Positions 54,436 to 64,000 of a stretch of DNA of 64,000 bases are shown here, piece by piece. The notes beneath the pieces were generated by a model. It did not search any database and was not told where the DNA came from. It saw nothing but the letters and a program-made list of their open reading frames with translations. The stretch is from the NCBI GenBank assembly GCA_032718565.1, contig JAVGVS010000013.1:4348195-4412194 (forward strand). The letters are read 5' to 3'. A program made the position numbers and the translations under genes. Positions within the stretch are counted from its first letter, which is position 1, and each line of letters opens with the position of its first letter. This DNA is from Distichodus sexfasciatus. Lineage: Eukaryota > Chordata > Actinopteri > Characiformes > Distichodontidae.

Positions 54436-54769
54436 TAGGGCTGCACGATACGGAAAATCTCATGATTCGTTTCGATTCCGATTCTTGAACTCATTTGATT
54501 CAAAATCGATTCGATGTTTTATGTAATATACGGAGATCTCAACATCACATCACAGTATGATATCGTTTCATCAGACAATTCAATGGCAATTCATCAGACA
54601 TTTAATAATTGTTTAAAAATGTACATTGTGGCATTACAATATGTATGATGTCTGACCGATATTTTCATTTTGGATTCGTGCTGTGGAACTGCTGCTCATT
54701 GAATCAATGTATCGAGCTAGAACTATGTATTGTTACAATGCACGCGCGCGCACACACACACACACACAC
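54436..54769. repeat. Two TIR-element fragments and a (CG)(CA) microsatellite
   Basis: 54436-54545 starts GGGCTGCACGATACGGAAAA and contains CAAAATCGATTCGATG, an element end. 54640-54745 is the reverse of 49618-49740 (ATGATGTCTGACCGATATTT, ATTGTTACAATGCA). 54741-54769 is CGCGCGCG followed by (CA)n. Confidence 0.7.
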
Positions 54770-55317
54770 GTCACAGCATTAAATCCGACAGATAGCGTCG
54801 GTGCATTAGAATTACTGGTATGAAATATACATTCACCAGATAAGATTGTGTCGGGGAGGAGAGGAGACTCGCGGCCGTAATCGTCCCTCAGAACGCACCC
54901 TTCAAGTCAGAGGTGAAGCTCGGCCAGACGCTGATAGGAATGTTAATACGTCTCGCTGCGGGGCTGTGTTTCTTAATACAGAGAAGTAGGACTGGGCAGT
55001 TAATCGACAAATCCTCCTAAATGTCATTCAAAGCCTCTTTTTTCCTCTTATCAAAATAATCCTTCATTAATTGCAATCTTTAAGTAATCGTGATGTTGAT
55101 TTGAGGTGAAATCGTCCTGCCCCACCGAGAAGACAGTCTGCGCGTAGTGTCGTTTTAGCCGCAAACCTTCTAGCCGAGGGCCGCGAACAGGTGAGCGTCT
55201 CGGTGTTTGCGTTGAGACTAATGAAAAGTTACTCGTCGTCCCGAGAGGAAGTGGGGGAAAAGGGTGGAAAAGAGAAAGAGGGAGAGACGGAGAGTGCGTT
55301 TCCGACACGGCTGTGGG
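54770..55317. other. Single-copy sequence with possible MITE at 54983-55125
   Basis: 54840-54970 is complex and GC-moderate. 54983-55125 starts GTAGGACTGGGCAGTTAATC and ends AAATCGTCCTGCCCCAC, ends that are weakly inverted, so a short MITE is plausible. 55130-55317 is GC-moderate single-copy sequence leading into the duplicated block. Confidence 0.4.
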
Positions 55318-55554
55318 AAGCTGATGAAAGCGGCGCATAACGAGGCCGAAAGACCTTGTTCTTACCTCCAGAGCATAAACGTTATAAATTAGTCAAAACG
55401 GCAGCCCGAGCGAGTGGACCGGCTCCGATCCCAACGAGATTGACAAAGATGCCAGCCGAGGGTTGGCGTTTTTTGAAATGGAAATGTTGGCCTGTGAATT
55501 CCTGGCATTTTTTGAATGTATTAATGAAAGGGTTTGGTGGCCTGCCATTATAAA
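55318..55554 (+). other. Locally duplicated single-copy block, copy A
   Basis: AAGCTGATGAAAGCGGCGCA, CTTGTTCTTACCTCCAGAGC, ACGTTATAAATTAGTC, CGGCAGCCCGAGCGAGTGGA and TGAAATGGAAATGTTGGCC occur in order. All reappear in copy B at 56143-56360, about 825 bp downstream, in the same orientation. It is not one of the dispersed families in this window. Retention of the middle blocks against more diverged flanks suggests constrained noncoding DNA. Confidence 0.75.
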
Positions 55555-55825
55555 GGAACGTCATAAAGGAAGGATTCATGAATTGTTAAAGGATTCGGTG
55601 GATTCGGGCCGTGTGGTTAAACGGTGTTGTGTACTTAGACGACTTCTTAACCAGGGGTGGTGGAGAAGTAACATAACTTTGGCAAAAGGTTCTTTCAGTG
55701 TTGGACTTAAAATAATTATTTAGCCCAACACACCTTAAACGTGTAGGTAAACACCTGAAAAAAACCCCGAAATTGCAAAAAATTACTTGCAGCAGAGCGT
55801 CATGGACCTGGTAATCGACTAGTGG
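55555..55825. other. Sequence between duplicated block A and a SINE
   Basis: Mixed, moderately AT-rich, nothing recognised. Copy A may extend slightly into it. Confidence 0.35.
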
Positions 55826-55973
55826 CACTTGTGAACACAGCACAGCACACAGTGCACCACAGCCAAATGTGACCTCTGCAGTGGGCGGCTTATTTTTGCC
55901 ACCGCTCAGTGGTACCTTTACCTGTCCAGGACGTGAACCGGCGACCCTCTGTGCGGTCAAGGGGCCAACTCCA
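55826..55973 (-). mobile_element. SINE family 1, shortened copy
   Basis: ACTTGTGAACACAGCACAGC, CCAAATGTGACCTCTGCAGT and GAACCGGCGACCC show the family in reverse; the GGTACCGTCCCC core is partly deleted. It inserted between the two duplicated blocks. Confidence 0.8.
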
Positions 55974-56142
55974 GTGATTCCCCTACCACCCCCACCATCA
56001 CCCAGCCCCCCAAAACGGCACGTGCGCACTCGCAGGTGAGCACGCTCGTATGGTGATGTCCACCCAGATTTTTTAGGGGAGGGGGTTATGGGTAGGGGGG
56101 CTTGAGGCTGAGAGGCAGCATGATTTAAACATGTCCACAGGA

Positions 56143-56360
56143 AACTGATGAAAGTGGTGTATAATGAGGCTGAAAGACCTTGTTCTTACCTCTAGAGTAT
56201 CAACGTTATAAATTAGTTATTTATAACGGCAGCCCGGGCGAGTGGACCACGCGAAGATTGACGACGATGCCAGTTGAGACCTCGCGTTTGAAATGGAAAT
56301 GTTGGCTTGCGCCATTTGCGCCGAGGGACGACGGAGTTCTGGTGGCCTGCCGTTGTTAGG
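56143..56360 (+). other. Locally duplicated single-copy block, copy B
   Basis: AACTGATGAAAGTGGTGTAT, CTTGTTCTTACCTCTAGAGT, ACGTTATAAATTAGTT, CGGCAGCCCGGGCGAGTGGA and TGAAATGGAAATGTTGGCT mirror copy A in order and direction, with scattered changes and small indels. The 3' part ends GGTGGCCTGCCGTTGTTAGG against GGTGGCCTGCCATTATAAAG in A. Confidence 0.75.
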
Positions 56361-56768
56361 ACATTGTCTCTAATTATTCGGTGAAGAGAGAGAGGAAAGT
56401 TTGAATGTTTAAATGTAATAAAATATCGAACGTACTCGATGTCTCTCGGCTTGTTCCGCGTGCGATGTAGTAAATGACTGTATCGTGAACATCGTGTACA
56501 AATCCTGACGTTAATGTTAAACAGACGGCATGTACGCCACTTTCGAGTTTGGCCTCTCTGCTCACTCCCCCGTCCATCCAGAACACTCTTCTAGCACGTT
56601 GTTACCTACTTGTAGAAAGCTTGTGTGTGTTTTTCTTTTTTCTCTGGTGAAAATGAAGATTGGCGGTGGCATCCGTGAATCAGCTGTCGGACTGGGGTGG
56701 TGCTTAGCTTTCGTCTACACACCAGAGCTGCAAGATGGCGGCGAGCAGCTTTTACGCAGTTGTCCACT
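56361..56768. other. Single-copy sequence, nothing recognised
   Basis: Moderately AT-rich with a few CpGs. The 70- and 99-codon frames show no domain signature. Confidence 0.4.
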
Positions 56769-57487
56769 AGGGCCCTATGATTTGCGTGATGCGGAAAACG
56801 CGGACGGAATCGCGGAATTCAACAAATAAAATGGAGTCCGTTATAAAACGCAGAACGTCGTATAATTCGATGATATCGGCGTGTGGGCAAAGCAAAGCAA
56901 TGGTTTCTAATCAGTTTTGGCCGCTGCAGCCCCCTGTACGTGTTACCTGTTGAGGTGGGACCCAGCTTTCCACACACACACAAACGCACAGACACAGAGG
57001 GAAAAAGTCAACGTTCAGCTATGGCGAAGAGGCTCGCTGAAACACCGCAGTCCTCAAAAGAAATGACGGAATTCGAGTGTTAGTGCTAAGTTTAGAGCAG
57101 AACAATACCCAAAAGATTTTTATGACTCGGGAGAACAAATCTTTTGTAAGTTTTGCCAGCGCACAATAGACTGCCCCCGCAAGTAAAAAAAAAAAAACTC
57201 GCATCAGAAACGTTTCGTTTTGCACGAAAAAATTAATGTTTTTTTTTGTTGTTTACAGGTAAATGTTTTAACAAAGCAGAAAATGTGCTGCTGAACCTCA
57301 GCACTTTGTTGAAGTTGAATAACAGTGATTCAATGTGAAATTGCATTGTTCTTTTTTCCCATCCACTCCATAATTAGACACTTTTCAGGTGAATAAATAT
57401 GATTATAAAGTAAAACACGGATTTCAGAAGAATAAAAATGGAAAAAACTGAATTCAGGAAAAAACAAAACGGATTTCATAGGGCCCT
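56769..57487 (+). mobile_element. hAT transposon with inverted ends and transposase remnant
   Basis: Left end AGGGCCCTATGATTTGCGTG, right end reversed AGGGCCCTATGAAATCCGT. The 8-bp flanks TGTCCACT (56761-56768) and AGTCCACT (57488-57495) match at 7 of 8 positions, a hAT-type target duplication. Inside lies the decayed start of a transposase gene (57021-57186) followed by AT-rich sequence with GTTTACAG/GTAAATG near 57252. At 719 bp the rest of the gene has been deleted, so it depends on an active relative. Confidence 0.88.
57021..57186 (+). pseudogene. hAT transposase N-terminal zinc-finger remnant
   Basis: A frame starting at ATG 57021 reads MAKRLAETPQSSKEMTEFEC and stops. After a +1 shift, 57094-57186 reads RAEQYPKDFYDSGEQIFCKF then CQRTIDCPRK before a stop. 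The YPxDFY..G..xFCKxCxxxID pattern is the start of the BED/CGGBP1-like zinc finger that binds DNA in fish hAT transposases; CGGBP1 itself derives from such a gene. The C-x2-C pair is intact but the downstream His part is blurred and the catalytic domain is missing. Identification rests on recalled motifs. Confidence 0.6.
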
Positions 57488-57519
57488 AGTCCACTGTTAT
57501 TCTGTGCACAAAGCCAGAG

Positions 57520-57796
57520 GTAAATGCGTAAAAACACGCTGTGCGTGGATGCTCGCGACTAGATGTGGGCGCTCGCGCTTGCCATACGGAACGCCCTCAC
57601 TGACAAAAAACGCTCCAGTTCCGTCAAATCTTCCCCTTTTCTACAGACAAAACCCATCTTTTAGCTGATAAATAACAACAACCAGCGTTCTACTCACAAT
57701 ACAGCTATTTACTTGATATTATTCCAGACGCACACAAGTCACGCTGCAGGGGATTGTTGGAAATGTAGTTCTCTCCCAGAAAGAGAGAATATATCA
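57520..57796 (-). repeat. AACGCTGGTTGTTG element fragment, inverse orientation
   Basis: AGCTGATAAATAACAACAAC, CAGCGTTCTACTCACAATAC and GAAATGTAGTTCTCTCCCAG are the reverse of phrases at 34378-34600 and in the MITE 52274-52462. It abuts a SINE on its right. Confidence 0.7.
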
Positions 57797-57990
57797 AGAT
57801 ATACACAGCAGCACACAGTGCACCACAACCAACCGTGACCCCTGCATTCGACCCTGCATTTGAAGAAGCATTGGGCAGATTTTTTTGGGCGGTACCTTGC
57901 TCATGAGTACCTCAGTGGTACCTTTACCGGGACCAGCCGGGACCTGAACCGGCGACCCAACGCTCTCAGGTTCTGCACGTTTCGCCCAGC
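57797..57990 (-). mobile_element. SINE family 1 copy
   Basis: CCAACCGTGACCCCTGCATT, GGGCGGTACCTTGCTCATGA and GACCTGAACCGGCGACCC are the reversed body, core and box B region. Confidence 0.8.
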
Positions 57991-58403
57991 CCTCGTTCAA
58001 ATGGTTAATATTTTTGTGAATGTTTTTTAGTGTTTGCATAATGTTTATATAAATGTATGAATTTTTTCGTCCTAAACACCACCATATAACGAGCAAAAAA
58101 AAAAGCACAAGGCCATTTCCCAAACAGTTGGGGAAAGCAGTTTTCTCAAAAGCACGTTATGGCAATAAATCCCCTCTCACAATGAGCGTCTTGTTGGGGA
58201 AGAGTGTGTTTCGAATCTGAGCTAATGGTAATTAAAGCGACATCTGATCCGGGCCAGTGCTGAAATCATAATCTTAATGTGATCTGGCCGGTTTGTGCTG
58301 AATGGAGTTGATTCAGAGCCACGCGCTGAGCTCATGTGTTTAAAAAGGCCTTGGTGAAGAGGCCGGCGCTGGCGTCTCCACCGGGCCGGGCTGCTTTCTA
58401 AAC
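57991..58403. other. Candidate conserved noncoding block
   Basis: 58140-58400 is complex, repeat-free and includes GCTAATGGTAATTAAAGCGA, GATTCAGAGCCACGCGC and GTTTAAAAAGGCCTTGG, the TAATTA core being a homeodomain-type site. 57990-58140 is AT-rich. No coding exon seen. Confidence 0.4.
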
Positions 58404-58830
58404 CCCCTCAGAGAGTGTGTGTGTGTGTGTGTGTTGTGAGTGTGTGTGTCTGTAACTGCTTCATAGGCAAAGTGTTTTATTCCTAGTGTCTGATACATTC
58501 TCACAGCTGTGCTGGAGGTGAAGTGAGAACTAAATCACTCCAGGAGTGTGTGAGGGTGTGTGTGTGTGCGCGCGTGCGTTCGCATGCATTGTGTGTCACT
58601 GTGAGTCTCCGTGTGCATGTAGGGGCATGTGTGTGTGTTGGTATGAATGTGTGTGCAGCTTCATAGGCAAAGTGTTTTATTCATGGTGTCTGATGGCAGA
58701 AATGTGGGGTGTGTGTGTGTGGTGTGTGTGTGGTGTGTGTGTGGTGTGTGTGTGTGTAACAGCTTCAAGTGTTTTATTTCTGGTGTCTGATGCATTCTCA
58801 CAGAGGACTAAATCACTCCAGGTGTGTGTG
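58404..58830 (+). repeat. Compound tandem repeat of (TG)n and a CTTCATAGGCAAAGTG unit
   Basis: CTGCTTCATAGGCAAAGTG-GTTTTATTC-type units begin at about 58457, 58661 and (shortened) 58761. Each carries GTGTCTGATG or GTGTCTGATAC, two keep ATTCTCACAG and ACTAAATCACTCCAG, and (TG)n tracts separate them. This is a tandem array whose spacers are microsatellite. Confidence 0.85.
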
Positions 58831-59091
58831 TGTGCGTGTTAGTTTGTGTCGTTCTACAAAATTGGTGACATTAGTTAATAGTTATTGGTTATGGTTATAT
58901 TGTTATTTATCAACTTGACTATAATGACAGCTGCACGATTAATCGACAAAAGTGGCATCGCGATATTATTTTTCTACGATATACTGTACGATAGTGAGCA
59001 AAAGTCTTGAGCCACTCCTCATTTCTTTATATTTTGTGAGGGAAATCAGACCTTAGATACAATGTAGGGATTAGGGGTGTGCAAAAACATC
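58831..59091. other. AT-rich sequence with element scraps
   Basis: 58930-58995 (CTGCACGATTAATCGACAAA, TGGCATCGCGATATT) is an end fragment of a TIR family. 59000-59090 shows nothing else. Confidence 0.45.
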
Positions 59092-59462
59092 AAATCGAAG
59101 CGAAATCCATTCTTTCTCTGTCAATTCAAACTTGATTCCAAAAAATCTATTCATATTTTGCAACTAACGTAATGGCACTAGTTTGCCTTTTCCCCGACAC
59201 GAGTTCAGCTCGCCAGTCCTGTAGATGGCGCGATGTGGAAATCAGCCCAGATAGACCTCCTTCGCATGAGGATGAACGAAATACATTTACATTTAGTAAA
59301 CTACACTTGATTCAGTGTGATTTTTTTGGTTGATCTGCCACAGTCAAACGGGAAGAGTAACTCAAAACAGCAATCTGGAAATAAGTTCATCTATGTATTG
59401 AATCGTGAATCGCTTATGAATTATGAATCGATTTTGAATCGAATTGTGAGCCCATGAATCCG
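59092..59462 (-). mobile_element. GATTCACGATTC element, inverted copy
   Basis: Reversed, it shows the same order as 48076-48400: the ATTGAATCGTGAATCGCTTA region, TTGATCTGCCACAGTCAAAC, AGTAAACTACACTTGATTCA and TTTCTCTGTCAATTC. An insertion of about 90 bp near 59175-59270 includes CCTGTAGATGGCGC, a CTCF-like string. Confidence 0.7.
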
Positions 59463-59780
59463 AATCCGAAATAGATATATCAGAATCGGCCGATAATGGA
59501 GTATCGAGCGGACGCTTAGATTTGGCTGATATTTTCAGCTGAAATTTGAAGACTCGTTTATTGTACGCCGGAAAGGTAGTGCCTGTGCCAAGAACAGTAT
59601 GTCCAAAGTCTGAGGTGGGATTTTTATACATTTCAAATTCTGAGAACGTCGGCGAGCAAAATCTCGTGTCTTTATGCGCTCGACTCTGGTTTACTCATGT
59701 ATCGGCATCGGCAGATATAAGCATGAAAAACATCGGATATCGACATCGGTCAATAATTCCCATATCGTGCGTCCCTAGTA
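59463..59780. mobile_element. Fragment of an ATCGGC-type TIR element
   Basis: CAGAATCGGCCGATAATGGA opens the fragment. GTATCGGCATCGGCAGATAT and ATATCGTGCGTCCCTAG close it; the last phrase reversed, CTAGGGACGCACGATAT, is a typical terminus. The left terminus is fused into the neighbouring element. Confidence 0.6.
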
Positions 59781-60848
59781 CAATGTGGAAACATACATGT
59801 AAGTGCTGCATTAAAAAACACCAGAATGACTGGCTCCCTGGGAGAGTGTACACCGCAGTGACGATACTGAAACGATATATGGTGCCGCCGTAAGCGTTAT
59901 CACCCAGATAGCACTACGTTAAAACCTAAAAGGGAATAGAGAGAGAAAATGGGACAGAAGTTCGAGAGAGAGAGTCACGCACTAAATATAACCAAAGTTT
60001 AGCGTTCCTAGAACCAATCCCACTCCCGAAACGTTTGTCAGACCCTGACCCCGATCGCCGCTTCCCTCCGCAATCTAAATAAACCCAGAGCGACTACGGT
60101 AGCGCCTCGAAAACCCGAAGCGTCTCCAAAGAGCCTCAGCTGTCCCCACCGCGCTCCCCGACAGGGCAATTACTTATCGCCGTAATCCGTATTATTATTC
60201 TGCCTTCCAGACGCTGATAAGTGAATATGCAGCTCTCCGAAGAGCGGGGGCCCCGGAGACGAGGTCCTTGAACCCGGCCGCTCTTCCTCATCCTCCTCCC
60301 GTTTATTTATTTTTTTTCTGGAGTCCTTCTTGGTTGGAAATAAAAGCAGCAGCGTTTTTAAATATACAGCCCTGTTACTGGGGCTTTATTGTCGCCGCGT
60401 GCTTTACAATGCAGCGTGGGGTTTCTGTCACCTAAGTCATGCCCACCTCGGCGCTCCGGGCCCGACCTCCTCTATTAAAACTCTCCCCACACCTCTCTCT
60501 TCTGTTTTACAGCCCTGTCCACAGTTATTTATTCCGAACAATTTCCTCTCTATCAGAGGACGCGGCTAATGCAGACTTTTAATACGTTATTTACACGTGT
60601 TTAAATAAAGCGACTCGTGCCGTGCGGGAACACGAATGGGCCGCCGCTCCAACGTCCGCTCACTTATATCTGAGTTTAACAATCTGGATTGCTAATAGAA
60701 CCATTTATCACGAGGCCGGTCATTTGTTTTGCGTTAGCCGGTCCCCCCCATACACACACACACACACTCCCCACTTCCCCCGCTCCGACGGAGAGCGGAT
60801 AATGAAGCGAGTGTGGAACGGAAGATGACGCCAGGGTGGAAGTAAACA
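59781..60848. other. GC-moderate single-copy region; candidate conserved noncoding DNA
   Basis: 60000-60840 is complex and repeat-free, with CAATTACTTATCGCCGTAAT and GACGCTGATAAGTGAATATG near 60170-60230 (GATA-type TTATC/GATAA cores) and several CpGs. Frames up to 79 codons show no domain. A short (CA)n patch lies near 60755. Confidence 0.4.
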
Positions 60849-61268
60849 CGGCACGATGCCACTTTTTTTTTTACGTCCAGTACGATACCGATATTGTAAA
60901 TTTGGATATCTGCTGATACGATACAAATCTGATACAGTCTCTGAGTCTTTTTTAAACAGAAAATAATGCTTTAAAAAATGTCTGAATACATGACTGAGAT
61001 TATTCTGTTCTGCTTAAGGAAATACTTGACTAAAATAATGTTTTCCAACTAAAACAATGTAACAATTACACTAAATTATTAAATGCTAAAAGATTTATTG
61101 TTAAAATAACATCTTAAAAATTATTCTTCCCATGAAATTACACTTCCCATGTAGAACCAATTGAGCGTGCGCGCATTTACAGATCGGCTCCATAGATCGG
61201 CCCAATGCCACCGATACCCGATTTATCGGACCGATCTCAAATCCACATATCAGGTCGGTGCCTCCCTA
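60849..61268 (+). mobile_element. GATACCGAT-type DNA transposon, compact copy
   Basis: Left end CGGCACGATGCCACTTTTTT then TACGATACCGATATTGTAAA; right end CCACCGATACCCGATTTATC, GGACCGATCTC and GGTCGGTGCCTCCCTAA. The interior GAGATTATTCTGTTCTGCTT and AATGTTTTCCAACTAAAACA matches, reversed, about 43590-43650. It is the clearest example of this family's overall length, about 420 bp. Confidence 0.75.
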
Positions 61269-62220
61269 AAATAATTCAATTTTGGACTAGACAAACGACT
61301 AGAACTTAACTTAGTAAGTAGTACTGAGAGTAGTTTCTGAGCAGAGTACTTTGTATTTTTACTCTATTACTTCTAGTCCTTAATGCAAGATATTCACTAA
61401 TCTTTCCACCACCATCCACTGGCCGTGGGCGTGGCCAGACGTAGCTCCAGTTAGAGGTGGGCGTGGCCTGATGCACCCAAAGCCCTGCCCTGCCCTGCCC
61501 TCCCACCCCCACCCTCACCCCTTCGCAGCGTGCAGTCAGAATCACGTGGCCGGAGTCGGCTCTGCGTTTTACAGTTCCGGCTGTGAGAGGGGCGTCTGCG
61601 TTTATGTTCGGGTTACGAGGGAAGCTGCTTTACACAGCCACCTCCTGCGTGTCTTTATGGGGCGACCTGGACACCGCCAGCGGCAGCAACAGCAGCAGCA
61701 GACCGACCCCCCTCCCCCCGTCCCCCCATCCTCCCACCACTACAGCAGCAGCAGCAGCGTTGTCTGCTGCCATTTATTAACAAAGCTAAACGAGCGGGAC
61801 AATCTCTTCTGACAGCGCGCATCTGTCCCGAGCATTGAGCTGGAGTAAGGCCGGGCCGAATCCTGGCCTGTTTTACACGAGCGGCGCTGTCCCCACACGC
61901 TTTTATCTCTGATGAAGAACACAATAAAACATGGCCACGGGAGTTATTCTCTCGTTAATATATATGGTGAAGCACGACACACGGCACAGAGAGTTTAAGT
62001 GGATGTTACAACTGAAATTAGGGAAAACTAAGTGGTGTTTACACTAGAATTTCCGTTTCCAGGTTTTCTTCCAAGAAAAGGGGATTAATTGGCTAATTTA
62101 AGGCAAACTGTAGAACAATACGATGTCATCTTTGCAAAGCCGAGTAGAAGTCAGGAATCTTATGTGGCGTTTTGTTTGAGGCTAATTTCAGGGCGGTTAA
62201 CAATGATGGTATTAGCATTA
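61269..62220. other. GC-rich single-copy block with CAG runs
   Basis: 61400-61900 is GC-rich with CpGs and contains CAGCAACAGCAGCAGCAG (about 61684-61701) and ACAGCAGCAGCAGCAGCG (about 61742-61759). The 113-codon frame 61471-61812 includes RQRQQQQQQTDPPPP, which could be a real low-complexity stretch but more likely follows from the CAG run. 61900-62220 is AT-rich. Confidence 0.4.
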
Positions 62221-62345
62221 GGTGTCGACCGATTATTGACCTGACTGATTTATCAATGCTGATATTGCGCATTTTTATGGTTATCGGTAACAGTAACTTT
62301 TTCAACCGATACATCAATAAAATAATTTCATTGTAAAATGTGTTT
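62221..62345 (+). repeat. GTCGACCGATTATTG-type element fragment
   Basis: AGGTGTCGACCGATTATTGA, GATATTGCGCATTTTTATGG and TTCAACCGATACATCAATAA belong to the family of 52960-53243 and 44027-44100. Only the left part is present. Confidence 0.65.
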
Positions 62346-63073
62346 GGTCCTGACTCCGGTGGACCTGTCTCTGTTTGCACCACAACTTAATTCTGCACAG
62401 TTGGGAAAATTTCCTGAGAGACAAATCGCTAATTTACCTTTTAGACGTTCTATTAGTTTACATTTGACTGTTTTGTACGTGTTTAAATTTATTTTTAAAA
62501 AGGTCCTGTAATTTGTGTGTTAAAAATATAAACAACGGAAACTGAACGGAAATGAATCGCAATCAAGGTAAAATCATGATTTAGATTTAAAGTCATATTG
62601 TCCAGCCCTATTTTCACATGATCGGGATAAAGACCTGTTTGGATATTTCACATTAATAAATAAGACCATGATCAGTGTAATTTTTTTGTAAATAGAGCCC
62701 CTCCTCTAACCCTCTCGCGCTCTCGCTCTCTCTCTCTCCCTCTCCCCCCCCACGCGGCGTCTCAGGGTTCGGGGCGGGTCGCGGCTGTTGGCCGGTAATG
62801 ATATGATTAACTGGGTTCGGTGGCTGCCGACATACATCACGGCGAGAGTGAGCGCGTCATTCGGGAGAGAGATTGATGTGCCGAGTCGGAGCTGCGTTTC
62901 TGCTGAGTCGGGTCTGCCCTCGGGGAGCAGCTCGGCCCCCCGGCGTCCCTCGCGTCCCACACACACACACACACACACACACAGGCTCATATGGCCTTAA
63001 CACTCAACACAGCTGCAGCCGGCCTGACCGGCTCTTCATGAAATGAGATGTGACACATATACAGTAAGTTAGA
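62346..63073. other. Mixed region: AT-rich, then CpG-rich single-copy block
   Basis: 62540-62612 ends ATATTGTCCAGCCCTA, an element terminus. 62700-62755 is CT-rich. 62756-62957 is CpG-rich and complex and could be a regulatory element. (CA)n covers 62958-62983. No gene seen. Confidence 0.4.
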
Positions 63074-63250
63074 CTGGGGCTGCACGATCCTGGTGAAATT
63101 TTGACATTGCAATATTTTATTTATTCAATATATACTGCTATATTTAAGAAGTGCCTTATTTAAAATATGAAACCTGTGATGTAAAAAAACAAAATGTTTT
63201 ATTTTTAAAACAAGGTGCTTGAAGGGCTGCACAGTCTGATATGAAATCAT
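63074..63250 (+). repeat. GGGGCTGCACGAT element fragment
   Basis: Starts TGGGGCTGCACGATCCTGG and continues AATATTTTATTTATTCAATA; at 63225 AAGGGCTGCACAGTCTGATA hints at a second start. Related ends are at 54436 and 58930. Confidence 0.55.
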
Positions 63251-63387
63251 TTTGATTTTGTTATTCCATGATTTTGAAGAGGAGTTAAAAAATAAAAAAT
63301 AAAAAGTGAAAATTAACTTTTTACTCTGAAGACTTCTCTTGAATGCCCTCTTTTTGAAAAAGTTAATCCAAGAACACTGAATTGAGA

Positions 63388-63433
63388 TTAATAATAATAA
63401 TAACAGTAATAATAATTCTTCTTCTTCTTTATC

Positions 63434-63472
<39 letters not shown>

Positions 63473-63473
63473 G
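63388..63473. repeat. (TAA)n and (TTA)n in inverted arrangement
   Basis: A (AAT)n run at about 63390-63415 is followed by (CTT)n and then a (TTA)n run to 63473. The two outer runs are complementary, so the segment can fold back. Confidence 0.93.
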
Positions 63474-64000
63474 TATAGCACTTATCATACACTAAATGCA
63501 GCCCATGAAGTGCTTTACATTATGAGCAAATGAGGATAAAAGAGAGAAACAACAGTTGGGAAATAAATAATTGGAGAATGAAGTGTAAGACGATAAAAAT
63601 AATAAATTAGACAAAAAAAATAGGAAAGAAAGAAAAATACATAAATACAATGAAATTAACACAATGAAATGATTGTGAATTAGGTTTGGGTTTAGGTTTT
63701 GCTTTTCTTGCCTTGATTTAGATTTCATGCATTAAAAAAGTTGTATAATAACAGAAAGGGATGTTGTAAACACACACATAATAACAGTGTTTTATTTCAG
63801 TTACCTTGATGACGATTGCAGTAACGATGCAGAAGCGGTTTATCGTGTGGTCCAAGTAGTTAGGGCTCGTCTACCAGCTGTTAGGGTCAGATTAGAGTCC
63901 AGTCCGTGATGATTTTTAAATCTGTGGATCCACACTGATGCATGAGAGGGTTAAAGAGCCTCACGCTTTCGTCTCTACATCATTCCAGCTCATGGTTTTG
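63474..64000. other. AT-rich sequence, no gene recognised
   Basis: GTAGCACTTATCATACACTAAATG-like and GAAGTGCTTTACATTATGAG phrases around 63475-63525 may be an interspersed repeat. The last 250 bases look single-copy. A Phe/Ser/Leu-rich minus frame (63492-63728) is a product of A-rich sequence. Confidence 0.4.

Noticed and set aside
55463..55723. 86-codon frame inside duplicated block A as an exon
   Set aside because: The corresponding frame is not kept in copy B, which has indels that break it.
61471..61812. Gln-run frame of 113 codons
   Set aside because: The Gln and Ser runs come from CAG/AGC repeats on one strand; nothing else supports a gene.

Overview
This window looks like teleost fish nuclear DNA from a gene desert or long introns. 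The evidence is the mixture of tRNA-derived SINEs, many short non-autonomous DNA transposons with terminal inverted repeats (TIRs) and 8-bp target duplications, and very many (TG)n, (GA)n and (TTA)n microsatellites. There are no bacterial-style genes, operons, ribosome binding sites, rRNA genes, functional tRNA genes or CRISPR arrays. Most open frames are chance frames across repeats. The species and locus could not be named from the sequence alone.

Layout. 1-12 kb is AT-rich single-copy sequence with one inverted SINE pair, a CAGACCCTCC-ended DNA transposon, a Harbinger-like relic (8.8 kb) and a large GATACCGAT-type element (10.4-11.4 kb). 12-16 kb holds another inverted SINE pair and two long polypurine tracts (13.2-13.7 and 14.8-15.8 kb). 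16-25 kb is dense in repeats (TG tracts, two SINE families, a second Harbinger relic), interrupted by GC-rich single-copy blocks. 25.7-29.6 kb is AT-rich and mostly free of recognised interspersed repeats; it contains a strong CTCF-type motif and an unusual direct/inverted triplication. 29.6-32.2 kb combines a degenerate tandem repeat, a CpG-rich candidate promoter with a consensus splice donor at 31448/31449, and a 255-bp tandem repeat just downstream. 32-39.5 kb is mainly single-copy sequence that resembles conserved noncoding DNA. 39.5-40.2 kb is a 22-bp minisatellite. 40-50 kb mixes DNA transposon fragments with a large (TA)n region and a fold-back element. 50-58 kb has the best-preserved transposons, two candidate coding segments (plus-strand exon 54085-54210; minus-strand open frame 52464-52790) and a locally duplicated single-copy block (55.3 and 56.1 kb). 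58-64 kb alternates single-copy GC-rich blocks with TIR-element fragments.

How the parts may fit together (inference). The simplest gene model is a plus-strand gene with a noncoding first exon ending at 31448 and a start-codon exon at 54085-54210, whose remaining exons lie beyond 64 kb. The GC-rich single-copy blocks between and around them would be candidate regulatory elements. Nothing here proves that model; transcript data or cross-species alignment would decide it.
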